Source of the DNA: Actinomycetota bacterium
Lineage (GTDB): Bacteria > Actinomycetota > Acidimicrobiia > Acidimicrobiales > RAAP-2
Direction: 5' to 3'
Length of the DNA: 48,253 bases
Assembly: GCA_009726065.1 (NCBI GenBank)
Contig: WLNA01000002.1
Span: forward strand, 1-48,253
Shown: positions 7,164-14,947 of the stretch, in pieces
Layout: the number at the start of each line of letters is the position of its first letter
How positions within the stretch are numbered: position 1 is the stretch's first letter
Notes under the pieces: generated by a model
Seen by the model: the letters and a program-made list of their open reading frames with translations, nothing else
What the model was told of the DNA's origin: nothing
Database searches by the model: none
Position numbers and translations under genes: made by a program

Positions 7164-9822
7164 GGCACTGCTTGAACTTCTTGCCGGAACCACAGGAACA
7201 GGGGTCGTTTCGACCAATCTTTTCCTTTGTACTGCCGACAGATTTCGGTCCGAGTCCCGAAGGATTGGGAACTTTCGAGGACTCCACGGGCGCGGCATCG
7301 ATATTGGTGACGGCACCCTCAAGCGCATTTTCATTCGAGGGAGCTGGGATGGTCTCTATGTGCGTAATAAATCGTACAAAGTCGTCGTCTACCGACATCA
7401 AGAGTTGCTCGAACATGGCAAATCCTTCCCGCTGCCAAGCAACGAGCGGATCTTGCTGGGCCATGGCCCGCAGATGGATTCCATCACGCAGGTGGTCCAT
7501 GTCACTGAGGTGGTCACGCCATCGTTGGTCCAGAATCTGCAACATGACGTCGCGCTCGATAGCCTCCGCCATGCCACCGTCACCGTCATCGGGATAACTA
7601 TCGCACTTGGCCTTATAGAAGGTCAAGGCATCTCCTACGAGCAGCTCTTCTAGATCATCTCGATCAGAGAGTGCGGCCACCTGGGCTTCCGTCACCGTGG
7701 TTGGGTAGTAGTTACGCGCAGCCAGCACTATGGCGCTGACGTCCCATTCCTCGGCGTATTCGTTAGCACAGTGTGTAGCCACGACTTCTGCCATCTTCGT
7801 GGCAATAAGTTCCAACGCTCGCTCGTGGAGGTCTTCACCTTCCAGAATTTGATAGCGCCGGCCATAAATGACTTTGCGTTGCTCATTCATTACTTCGTCG
7901 TACTTAAGAACGTCCTTACGAATTTCACCATTTCGGCCTTCAACCGTGTTTTGCGCACGCTCGATGGCCTTAGTAACCATTTTGGCCTCAATGGGCTCAT
8001 CGTCAGACATGGTTCGATCCATCACCCAGCTAATAGCCCCCGTGGCGAATAGGCGTAAGAGCTCATCTTCCAGAGAGAGATAGAAGCGACTCGTGCCGGG
8101 GTCACCCTGTCGACCGCTGCGCCCCCGGAGCTGGTTATCGATACGACGCGAATCGTGTCGCTCCGTACCCAGTACATAGAGACCGCCAGCCTCACGCACG
8201 CGTACACCCTCGGCGTCGCAGATTGACTTCCACTTTGCGAGCGAGGCAGCGAGCGCTTCGTCGTAACCTTCGCCGCCTGCTTGAAAGCCTTCGGCCTGAA
8301 CGTCTCGCTGTGCGAGGCCTTCGAAGTTGCCCCCGAGAATGATGTCGACACCACGGCCAGCCATATTGGTAGCGACTGTTACGGCGCCGACACGGCCGGC
8401 CTGCGAGACGATATCGGCTTCGCGGAAGTGCTGCTTGGCGTTGAGAACTTCGTGAGTAATACCGGCTTGCGCAAAGGCCCTCGAAAGTAGTTCCGACTTC
8501 TCGACGGACGCCGTTCCGAGTAGCACGGGTTGCCCGGCCGCGTTACGACTTATGACTTCGTCGACAATGGCGGCAAACTTGGCTTGCTCCGTCTTATAAA
8601 TCAAGTCGGGACGATCATCGCGCCGTGGAGGACGATGCGTTGGGATCGGCACGACCGTCAGGCCATACGTTGTACCGAATTCGGCCGCTTCGGTCTCAGC
8701 CGTACCGGTCATGCCGGCCAGTTTGCCGTACAGGCGGAAGTAGTTCTGGAGCGTAACCGTGGCCCACGTGTGATTCTCGTCTTGGATGCGGACGCGCTCC
8801 TTAGCTTCAACGGCTTGGTGGAGTCCATCATTCCAACGGCGCCCGTCGAGGGTGCGGCCGGTAAATTCGTCGATAATTTTTACTTCGCCCGCGTCGACGA
8901 GGTAGTCCTTGTCGCGATGAAATAGCTCTTTGGCTCGTAGCGCTTGAGTTAGCTGGTGCACGTAGTTCGTCGATACGGCATCGTAGAGATTGGTGACTCC
9001 AAGCGCACGTTCGACTTTCTCAATACCCGACTCAGTCGGAATCACCGTCTTCTTCTCTTCGTCGACTTCATAGTCCTTGTCACGCGTCAGCGTGCGCACA
9101 ATGGAAGCGAATTGGTAGTACAGCTTTGTTACATCGTCGGCTGGACCGGAGATAATGAGTGGAGTACGCGCCTCGTCAATCAAGATTGAGTCGACTTCGT
9201 CGACAATGGCAAAGTTGTGGCCCCGTTGCACCATCTGCTCCAGCGAGCGAGCCATGTTGTCGCGAAGATAATCAAAGCCCAGTTCAGTATTTGTTCCGTA
9301 GGTCACATCGCAGGCGTAGGCCGCTCGTTTGGCGTCAAAGTCATCGATGTCCGGACCGACACGACCAACTGTTAATCCCAGCCATTGGTGCAAACGACCC
9401 ATCCATTCGGCATCACGTGCCGCGAGATAGTCGTTCACGGTGACGACATGCACTCCGTCACCACTCAGAGCATTTAGGTAGACCGGCAGCGTTGAAACCA
9501 GGGTCTTACCTTCGCCAGTCTTCATCTCGGCAATCCAACCAAAGTGCAGTGCCATGCCACCCATCAGCTGGACGTCATAGTGCCGCTGACCAAGTACGCG
9601 GGTGGCCGCTTCGCGGACTACTGCGTAGGCCTCAATTAGGAGATCATCGAGTGTTTCACCTTCGGCCAACCGAATCTTAAATTCGGAGGTTTTGGCCTGA
9701 AGTTCGGCGTCACTCAGCGCGGCCATCTCCTCGGAAAGCGCATTGATGGGCTCTACCAGTTCATGGAGTTGGCGAACTCGCTTGCCTTCACCAGCGCGAA
9801 GGACCTTACTTAGGAGGCTCAT
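7150..9822 (-). CDS. secA: Protein translocase ATPase SecA
   Basis: An 890-residue SecA, the motor that pushes unfolded preproteins through SecYEG. The N-terminus MSLLSKVLRAGEGKRVRQL is typical. Walker A is MKTGEGKTLVS (GEGKT at 103-107), and the DEAD-like box is DEVDSILIDEARTPL. The C-terminal zinc motif is CSCGSGKKFKQCH, the SecB/ribosome-binding tail. The ATG at 9822 gives the family N-terminus; in-frame extension upstream is not SecA-like. The stop overlaps prfB. The 305 bp upstream of the start contain a strongly structured RNA candidate (see 9861-10110), which could be a secA leader or an independent RNA. Confidence 0.97.
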   Translation of the reverse strand: MSLLSKVLRAGEGKRVRQLHELVEPINALSEEMAALSDAELQAKTSEFKIRLAEGETLDDLLIEAYAVVREAATRVLGQRHYDVQLMGGMALHFGWIAEMKTGEGKTLVSTLPVYLNALSGDGVHVVTVNDYLAARDAEWMGRLHQWLGLTVGRVGPDIDDFDAKRAAYACDVTYGTNTELGFDYLRDNMARSLEQMVQRGHNFAIVDEVDSILIDEARTPLIISGPADDVTKLYYQFASIVRTLTRDKDYEVDEEKKTVIPTESGIEKVERALGVTNLYDAVSTNYVHQLTQALRAKELFHRDKDYLVDAGEVKIIDEFTGRTLDGRRWNDGLHQAVEAKERVRIQDENHTWATVTLQNYFRLYGKLAGMTGTAETEAAEFGTTYGLTVVPIPTHRPPRRDDRPDLIYKTEQAKFAAIVDEVISRNAAGQPVLLGTASVEKSELLSRAFAQAGITHEVLNAKQHFREADIVSQAGRVGAVTVATNMAGRGVDIILGGNFEGLAQRDVQAEGFQAGGEGYDEALAASLAKWKSICDAEGVRVREAGGLYVLGTERHDSRRIDNQLRGRSGRQGDPGTSRFYLSLEDELLRLFATGAISWVMDRTMSDDEPIEAKMVTKAIERAQNTVEGRNGEIRKDVLKYDEVMNEQRKVIYGRRYQILEGEDLHERALELIATKMAEVVATHCANEYAEEWDVSAIVLAARNYYPTTVTEAQVAALSDRDDLEELLVGDALTFYKAKCDSYPDDGDGGMAEAIERDVMLQILDQRWRDHLSDMDHLRDGIHLRAMAQQDPLVAWQREGFAMFEQLLMSVDDDFVRFITHIETIPAPSNENALEGAVTNIDAAPVESSKVPNPSGLGPKSVGSTKEKIGRNDPCSCGSGKKFKQCHGRP

Positions 9823-9832
9823 AGTCCCAGTA

Positions 9833-9838
9833 ACTCTA
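9833..9838 (-). promoter_or_regulatory. Possible -10 element close to secA
   Basis: TAGAGT on the minus strand, ten bases before the secA ATG, would give a leader of about four bases. If used, secA would be transcribed separately from the structured RNA upstream. The spacing is off the six-base rule seen elsewhere, so this is weak. Confidence 0.3.
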
Positions 9839-9860
9839 CCTGCCATGAAATGACGCATTG

Positions 9861-10110
9861 GTTGCGGGCAGCTGACCTGGTCTTTGACCCCACACTCGCC
9901 TGCAGTGGTGTCCGAGTGGGTCCGAAGCAGCAGAAACTGCTCTCCGCGGACCGATTCACTCACTTCACCAACACTTCACACCACCCATTTGATGGCACAA
10001 AGGCAGGGCTTACTTCTAAACCGCGCCATGCTCAGCGTCCATAAGACGCCTTACGTGGGTCGTTTTGCCCGCGACTGGCATCGACTTTCAACCACAGCCT
10101 GCCCGCAACC
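9861..10110 (-). ncRNA. Candidate structured RNA between wbbL and secA
   Basis: This lies in the only gene-free stretch over 300 bp (9823-10127). Read on the minus strand, the first 16 bases (10110-10095) pair with bases 9875-9861 region (3' arm CAGCTGCCCGCAACC) to form a 15 bp helix with one bulged G. A TAGAAT -10 (10117-10122) predicts the RNA 5' end at 10110, exactly at the helix. Inside the helix are several perfect hairpins: 10035-10049 (5 bp), 10007-10022 (6 bp including one G-U, tetraloop GAAG), 9919-9952 (outer 6 bp plus inner 5 bp) and 9893-9918 (6 bp). No family is recognised; hallmarks of tmRNA, RNase P RNA and SRP RNA were not found. It may be a free RNA or a secA 5' leader. Confidence 0.45.
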
Positions 10111-10116
10111 ACCAAT

Positions 10117-10122
10117 ATTCTA
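10117..10122 (-). promoter_or_regulatory. -10 element of the structured RNA / secA leader
   Basis: TAGAAT on the minus strand, five bases past the wbbL stop. Applying the six-base spacing seen elsewhere in the window places +1 at 10110, the first base of the long closing helix. No good -35 box was found. Confidence 0.45.
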
Positions 10123-10127
10123 CGCCG

Positions 10128-10964
10128 TCAGCGACGTGGTGTTCGTGGCGAAACTATTGAAAGGACTAGATACCGCGATCCGAGCACCATGGCCGCCAAC
10201 GGCAGGAGCAGGCGTCGGACTCCACGGGCCGTGCGGGCCTCAAATTTAAGCGCACTGGCGTGATGGGCCCGCACCATGGCCCGAGGTGCTCGAGCCCGCG
10301 AGACTCCCTCAATATGCGTGACCGTGGCCTCCGGAACTACTGCGATACGCCACCCGGCCGCTTGTAGACGCCAACAGAGGTCCATATCTTCGGCGAACAT
10401 GAAGTACCGCTCGTCAAATCCACCCACCGCCTGAAAGGCCGTTGTTCGAGTGATGAAGAAGGCGCCACTCACCCAATCGACATGACCATTACGACCCGGC
10501 GATCGATACCGCTTCGTGAAGGGATTGCCACGCCACAGGGGGACCAGGAGTGCGTGCAAGCCCGCCAGTAAGACATTCGGAAATATACGAATCGACGGAT
10601 ACGTGGCTCCCGTGCTGTCAACAATCGTCGGCCCGGCAATTCCCACGTCGGGATGTGTATCCATGTACGACACGAGCCGTTCCACGGCGTGTGGATGCAC
10701 CAGAACGTCGGGGTTGGAGAGTACGAGGTACCTGCACTCCCCCGCAAAGGCCACGCCACGATTCATTCCTCTTCCGTAGCCGGTGTTGACCTGGGTATCA
10801 ACCAGCACAACCTCATGACCCGAGAGTGCCCTAGCACTCGCGCCTTCGGTGCTGTTATCAACGACGACGATACGTTCGACCCCTTCGCGATGAAGAGAGT
10901 CGACACACGACACCAGCTCGTCTCCCGCGAAGAAGTCAACGACGACGGCGCTAACGCTAGTCAT
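10128..10964 (-). CDS. wbbL: WbbL-type rhamnosyltransferase (GT2)
   Basis: A 278-residue family-2 glycosyltransferase. It has the GT-A fold motifs VVVDNST (33-39) and a DxD-like NPDV (84-87). It also carries stretches diagnostic of the actinobacterial WbbL group: YPSIRIFPN, GLHALLVPLWRGNPFT and VGGFDERYFMFAEDMDLCWRL. In mycobacteria WbbL adds L-rhamnose to decaprenyl-diphosphate-GlcNAc, making the linker between peptidoglycan and arabinogalactan; here the acceptor is unknown. The gene is last in the birA-rmlD-ugd-uxs-wbbL operon, six bases after the uxs stop. Proximity to rmlD, which completes dTDP-rhamnose synthesis, supports a rhamnosyl donor. The C-terminus has a basic hydrophobic segment that may touch the membrane. 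Confidence 0.85.
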   Translation of the reverse strand: MTSVSAVVVDFFAGDELVSCVDSLHREGVERIVVVDNSTEGASARALSGHEVVLVDTQVNTGYGRGMNRGVAFAGECRYLVLSNPDVLVHPHAVERLVSYMDTHPDVGIAGPTIVDSTGATYPSIRIFPNVLLAGLHALLVPLWRGNPFTKRYRSPGRNGHVDWVSGAFFITRTTAFQAVGGFDERYFMFAEDMDLCWRLQAAGWRIAVVPEATVTHIEGVSRARAPRAMVRAHHASALKFEARTARGVRRLLLPLAAMVLGSRYLVLSIVSPRTPRR

Positions 10965-10970
10965 GACGAA

Positions 10971-11909
10971 CTACCGGAGTCCGAGTTGCTTAGCGAAGTG
11001 AGTCACCGTCATTTCAATACCAGTGGCCACGTCGATAGCGGGAGACCAGCCAAGGACGGTGGCCGCTCGCTCGATGTCGGGTCGGCGACGAGTGGGATCA
11101 TCCTGCGGGAGCGGTTGATGAACAATCTCACTCGCCGAACCGGTCGCTCCGAGAATCAAGGTGGCAATATCCAACACCGTCATCTCGTTGGGATTTCCGA
11201 GATTGATGGGTTCGCCAAACGCAGTGGCACAAGCCAATTGCAGACCTCGTACGAGATCGCTGACATAACAGAGGCTTCGCGTCTGTTCACCGGTGCCGTA
11301 GACGGTGAGAGGCTCGCCTCGCAGAGACTGGCAAATGAAGTTTGAAACTACGCGGCCATCACCCTCGGCGAGTCGTGGGCCGAACGTGTTGAATATACGC
11401 ACAATTGCGACAGGTAACTGATGCGTGCAGCGATAGGCCGTTGTCAGTGCCTCAGCAAATCGTTTCGCTTCGTCGTAGACGCTACGTGGCCCGACGGGGT
11501 TGACATTGCCCCAGTACGACTCGCGTTGCGGGTGCTCTACCGGATCGCCGTAGACCTCAGATGTTGACGCCAACAGAAAATTGGCGCCATCACGCCGCGC
11601 CAATTCGAGGGCGTGACGTGTACCTTCTGACCCCACTGCCAATGTTTCGAGGGGATGTGCGAGGTACGCGGGCGGCGATGCGGGCGAAGCTAAGTGGTAC
11701 ACCTCTTGCACGCGGATGTCACAGTCGATTCCCTGCGACACATCCTGCACACGAAGTTCGCAGCGCCCACTAGCCAGAGCACTTGCAAGATTTTCTGGCG
11801 TTCCCGTCGAGAGATCATCAAAGACCACTACCGAGTCCCCACGCGCGAGTAGGGCATCAACGAGGTGAGAACCGATGAAGCCGGCTCCTCCCGTGACGAC
11901 GATATTCAT
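10971..11909 (-). CDS. uxs: UDP-glucuronate decarboxylase (UDP-xylose synthase)
   Basis: A 312-residue short-chain dehydrogenase/reductase. The NAD site GGAGFIGSHL is at the N-terminus, and the catalytic Tyr-Lys pair lies in YDEAK. Family-specific motifs include YHLASPASPPAYLAHP, STSEVYGDP, YWGNVNPVGPRSVYDEAKRFAE and RIFNTFGPR. It converts UDP-glucuronate to UDP-xylose. The ATG overlaps the ugd stop (ATGA, 11906-11909), and ugd makes the substrate, so the two form a clear two-step path UDP-glucose to UDP-glucuronate to UDP-xylose. UDP-xylose presumably feeds envelope glycans. A plain UDP-glucose epimerase is unlikely given these motifs. Confidence 0.9.
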   Translation of the reverse strand: MNIVVTGGAGFIGSHLVDALLARGDSVVVFDDLSTGTPENLASALASGRCELRVQDVSQGIDCDIRVQEVYHLASPASPPAYLAHPLETLAVGSEGTRHALELARRDGANFLLASTSEVYGDPVEHPQRESYWGNVNPVGPRSVYDEAKRFAEALTTAYRCTHQLPVAIVRIFNTFGPRLAEGDGRVVSNFICQSLRGEPLTVYGTGEQTRSLCYVSDLVRGLQLACATAFGEPINLGNPNEMTVLDIATLILGATGSASEIVHQPLPQDDPTRRRPDIERAATVLGWSPAIDVATGIEMTVTHFAKQLGLR

Positions 11910-13231
11910 GACCTTCCGATACTCCGAACGGTGGCTCCAGCGGCACGAGCCGCAACGAGGTCAATCACACTTCGAGCGTCGTAGATAGCCGGCTGGGCCA
12001 TCGTGGGCACTAGGTGGAGCCAATCGAGTGAATGGAACATGGCCCACTCGGTCAGAACTACCGCGGCATTGGCGCCGGCTAGAGCCTCTTCGAGGGTGGC
12101 GCAGACTCCAAGATTGGCGATGTCCGCCGAGGAGTCGTCAATCGAGACCGTTGGATCAAAGGAGCGTAAGTGGGCCCCTGCGGCGAGCAGTAATTCGGCT
12201 ACTTGGAGTGCGGGCGAGTCTCGCCGATCACCGGTATTGGCCTTGAAAGTCAAGCCCAGAACGGCAATCGTCTTGCCAGAGAGAGAGCCTCCAACCATCG
12301 TCGCTACCTGAGAGACAATGTGGCGCTGTTGGGCCGCGTTGGACTCGATTGCCGCACGAACAACATCAAGCGAGAGTCCCGCGTCGGTGGCAATGGCCAC
12401 CAGTGCGGAGGTGTCCTTTGGGAGACATGAACCCCCCCAGCCCGGACCGGGATTTAAAAATGGAAAACCGATTCGATGGTCGCTCCCCATGCCCCGCACG
12501 AGGTCGTCGACGTCAGCGCCGAGTTGGTCACAGAGGCGCGACATCGTATTGATGAAAGACAGCTTGGTGGCCAGGAATGCGTTTGACGCATATTTGATGA
12601 GCTCGCTGGTCGTCGCATCCGTCACAACGACGGGGGCGCCAGTCGAGGCGAACAGTTCGGCCACATTCTTAGCCGCATCACGATCTGCGGCCCCCACCAC
12701 AATACGGTCGGGCTTCAGGGAATCGCCCAGAGCGGTGCCCTCCCGAAGGAACTCGGGATTGGAAACGACTCGCACGCCGGGGCGATTAATAATCGAGGTA
12801 ACACGCTCCATGGTGCCAACGGGCACAGTGGACTTGTTCACGACAATTGCATCATCACGCAGCGCGTGAGCAATCTCATGCGCCACGGCGTCGACAAAGG
12901 AGAGGTCGGCACGACCATCGTCATCCATGGGGGTAGCGACACAGAGAAAAACGAACCTGGCTCCCGCAACAGCCTTGACCGCGTCATCGGTGACTTCGAG
13001 ATGACCTGACTGCACCACCGCGGCCAGCACATCTTCTAGGCCCTCTTCCAAAATGGGAGAACGACCAGAACGAATCGATTCACGGCGAAATTCATCTCGT
13101 TCGGCAATGACCACGCTGTGGCCAAAATGGGCCAACATCACTGCCGTGGGGATTCCGACGTATCCGGCACCAATCACCGCGATGCGCTCGGGTTGAGACA
13201 CCGTTTGGTAGGTGGAATCGAGCAGGGACAT
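11906..13231 (-). CDS. ugd: UDP-glucose 6-dehydrogenase
   Basis: A 441-residue enzyme that oxidises UDP-glucose to UDP-glucuronate with two NAD. It shows the Rossmann motif GAGYVG (21-26), a family helix ELIKYASNAFLATKLSFINT, and the catalytic Cys269 in PGPGWGGSCLPKD. I start it at ATG 13231 (MSLLDSTYQ), 11 bases after the rmlD stop, because longer versions add an arginine-rich segment unlike the family and overlap rmlD by 80 bp or more. The C-terminal domain (about 305-441) is the UDP-binding Rossmann fold. It is coupled to uxs by a 4 bp overlap. Confidence 0.95.
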   Translation of the reverse strand: MSLLDSTYQTVSQPERIAVIGAGYVGIPTAVMLAHFGHSVVIAERDEFRRESIRSGRSPILEEGLEDVLAAVVQSGHLEVTDDAVKAVAGARFVFLCVATPMDDDGRADLSFVDAVAHEIAHALRDDAIVVNKSTVPVGTMERVTSIINRPGVRVVSNPEFLREGTALGDSLKPDRIVVGAADRDAAKNVAELFASTGAPVVVTDATTSELIKYASNAFLATKLSFINTMSRLCDQLGADVDDLVRGMGSDHRIGFPFLNPGPGWGGSCLPKDTSALVAIATDAGLSLDVVRAAIESNAAQQRHIVSQVATMVGGSLSGKTIAVLGLTFKANTGDRRDSPALQVAELLLAAGAHLRSFDPTVSIDDSSADIANLGVCATLEEALAGANAAVVLTEWAMFHSLDWLHLVPTMAQPAIYDARSVIDLVAARAAGATVRSIGRS

Positions 13232-13242
13232 GTAGGGAAACC

Positions 13243-14145
13243 TTAGTTCCGCGCTGCCGCGAAACGGGAAAGACCCGCGGTCCATTCGGGCATTGGTTCG
13301 AAACCCGCCGACTCCCACTTCTGTGTCGAGAGATCACTTCGTGGTGGGCGAGTTGCGGCGGGCGCTGGTGAAAGTTCGTCGGTCACAATTGGCCTGACAA
13401 AACCCGCGGGGGCACCGAATTCACGTGCAGCGGTCTCGGCCACCGTAAACCACGAAGTCGTTCCCCTATTTGCAACGTGCCAGATGCCACCGAGTGGTCG
13501 GCGAGCAAACGAAGCGAGAGCCCGAGCGAGATCGGCCGCAAACGTGGGAGTACCCACCTGATCGGTCACGAAACGGACCGGTTCATTGCGAGCAACTCGA
13601 TCCGCAATAACGTGCAACACATTGCGACCGCGCAGACCCATTACCCACGAAGTACGAACGATTGTGTCTTGTGGACGACAACGAAGTTCTCCAGCCAACT
13701 TGGAGCGACCGTAGACGCCGCTGGGATTCGTAGCGTCAGACTCCACATACGTTGCACCCTTGCGCCCGTCATAGACGTAGTCCGTTGAGACGGCAATCAG
13801 CCGTGCCCCAAACTCAAATGCGGCGTCCGAAAGATTGCCAGTGCCCACTTCGTTCACGGCAAAGCAGGTTGCGGCATCACTCTCTGCTTTGTCTACGGCG
13901 GTGTATGCCGCGAGGTGCACGATGATGTCCGGACGGACCATACCCACGGTGCGATGGACGGCTACTACATCGGTGACGTCAAGATCGTGATGAGTTAATC
14001 CCATGACGCTGAAGTCATCCGGCGATATTGCCGACCCGTCAGGCTGAAAGGTAGGGTCACCGCCCGGTGGTATCCGACCCGCCAAAACGTCGAGCAGATC
14101 TTGCCCTACCTGACCCGCCGCTCCGGTAACGAGAACCTTGATCAC
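13243..14145 (-). CDS. rmlD: dTDP-4-dehydrorhamnose reductase RmlD
   Basis: A 300-residue SDR that makes dTDP-L-rhamnose in the last step of the Rml pathway. N-terminal GAAGQVGQDL binds NADPH. VNEVGTGNLSDAA and STDYVYDGRKG are RmlD hallmarks, the catalytic pair is YGRSK, and FVTDQVGTPTFAADLA is the substrate loop. The GTG start at 14145 overlaps the birA stop (GTGA). rmlA, rmlB and rmlC are not in the window. Together with wbbL it points to a rhamnose-containing envelope polymer. Confidence 0.93.
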   Translation of the reverse strand: MIKVLVTGAAGQVGQDLLDVLAGRIPPGGDPTFQPDGSAISPDDFSVMGLTHHDLDVTDVVAVHRTVGMVRPDIIVHLAAYTAVDKAESDAATCFAVNEVGTGNLSDAAFEFGARLIAVSTDYVYDGRKGATYVESDATNPSGVYGRSKLAGELRCRPQDTIVRTSWVMGLRGRNVLHVIADRVARNEPVRFVTDQVGTPTFAADLARALASFARRPLGGIWHVANRGTTSWFTVAETAAREFGAPAGFVRPIVTDELSPAPAATRPPRSDLSTQKWESAGFEPMPEWTAGLSRFAAARN

Positions 14146-14882
14146 AGCGTCTCAGCCGCTCGTAGGTGCACGATGTCGCCGTACCGTACCGCTACGACGC
14201 CGTCGGGGGTTGCCACCATCAGCGTGCCGTCACGCTCAAGCGCAATGGCGGTACCCGTGAGCGAGTCTTGGGCCCGCTCAACGCGAATCATTTGACCCAA
14301 TGTCGCGAGTGCGTGCACTAACTCGTCGTGCAATTCGACTCGCCCACTCTCGGAGTCAAGCAGCGATCGACGACGTCCTATCTCACCGAGCGTGATGTCG
14401 AGCATGGCTCGAGGTTCGATCGAAACACCCATCTCATCCAACACGCAGGTACCACCGACCCCCTCGGGTCCGGGCCACTGGAGATTCACGCCAATACCTA
14501 CGACGTACCCCTCACCATCTCCGACGACCTCACTGAGCAGTCCACCGAGTTTGCGTTTACCAACGACTAAATCATTGGGCCACTTCAATTCGGGCTGGAG
14601 CCCACAGAGGCGAGTGAGGGCAGTCCGGGCCGAAAGGGCCACCGCGGCCGACACTAAGAATCGCTGCTCCGGTGGCACTGTGGGACGCAGCAGGATGGAC
14701 GCCAGGAGCGAAACACCTCGTGGGGCCTCCCAGGAGCGGTCCAGCCTTCCTCGGCCGGCCGATTGAAAATCTGCCCGCGCGACGGCCCCTTCGGGCGCGC
14801 CAGATTGGGCTTCTTGGGCAAGATAGGTATTTGTTGAGTCGATTTCGGCAAATTCACGAATGTGCCAGAGAATGGAATCCAT
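14142..14882 (-). CDS. birA: Biotin--[acetyl-CoA-carboxylase] ligase BirA
   Basis: A 246-residue biotin protein ligase that attaches biotin to carboxyl-carrier lysines. It has GRGR (43-46), KWPND (100-104) with the following KRKLGGLL, and GIGVNLQWP. It starts directly in the catalytic domain and lacks the N-terminal helix-turn-helix of E. coli BirA, so it should not be a DNA-binding repressor. A small C-terminal SH3-like domain is present. It diverges from the biotin-carrying acyl-CoA carboxylase gene, its likely substrate. A TAAGGT -10 lies seven bases before the ATG, suggesting a leaderless mRNA that heads the five-gene birA-rmlD-ugd-uxs-wbbL operon. Confidence 0.94.
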   Translation of the reverse strand: MDSILWHIREFAEIDSTNTYLAQEAQSGAPEGAVARADFQSAGRGRLDRSWEAPRGVSLLASILLRPTVPPEQRFLVSAAVALSARTALTRLCGLQPELKWPNDLVVGKRKLGGLLSEVVGDGEGYVVGIGVNLQWPGPEGVGGTCVLDEMGVSIEPRAMLDITLGEIGRRRSLLDSESGRVELHDELVHALATLGQMIRVERAQDSLTGTAIALERDGTLMVATPDGVVAVRYGDIVHLRAAETL

Positions 14883-14929
14883 AGACCAAACCTTAGAGTT
14901 TTACTGCCAGTGGTAAAAATATAGGTCTA
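14882..14929. promoter_or_regulatory. Divergent birA / acyl-CoA carboxylase promoter with nested inverted repeats
   Basis: Between the two starts lie two inverted-repeat pairs. TTTTAC (14899-14904) faces GTAAAA (14913-14918), enclosing ACTGCCAGT. Around them TAGACC (14882-14887) faces GGTCTA (14924-14929). The birA -10 TAAGGT is at 14890-14895 on the minus strand. Symmetry in a divergent promoter suggests an operator for a dimeric repressor. Because this BirA lacks a DNA-binding domain, the regulator would be another protein, perhaps a BioR/BirR-like or fatty-acid regulator. Inference. Confidence 0.4.
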
Positions 14930-14947
14930 AGTAGGCGAGGAGAACTG

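Noticed and set aside
7164-7334. N-terminal extension of release factor 2
   Set aside because: The residues are Pro/Arg-rich, lie wholly within secA, and are not RF2-like.
9823-9963. N-terminal extension of SecA
   Set aside because: The in-frame residues are unlike SecA, whose usual N-terminus begins at ATG 9822.
9861-10110. SRP RNA, tmRNA or RNase P RNA
   Set aside because: Fragments such as ACCTGGTC and GAAGCAGCAG recall SRP RNA, and the 3' arm ends in ACCA. But the SRP GGAA apical loop, the tmRNA tRNA-like T-arm and tag frame, and the RNase P core motifs are absent.
9857-10116. MITE-like element with terminal inverted repeats
   Set aside because: The ~18 bp inverted ends suggest it, but I see no target-site duplication or second copy in the window, and the predicted promoter fits an RNA better.
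9884-10249. Plus-strand open frame of 121 codons in the secA upstream gap
   Set aside because: It runs into the antisense of wbbL, has no ribosome site or -10 at a suitable distance, and looks low-complexity. The gap is better explained by the structured RNA.
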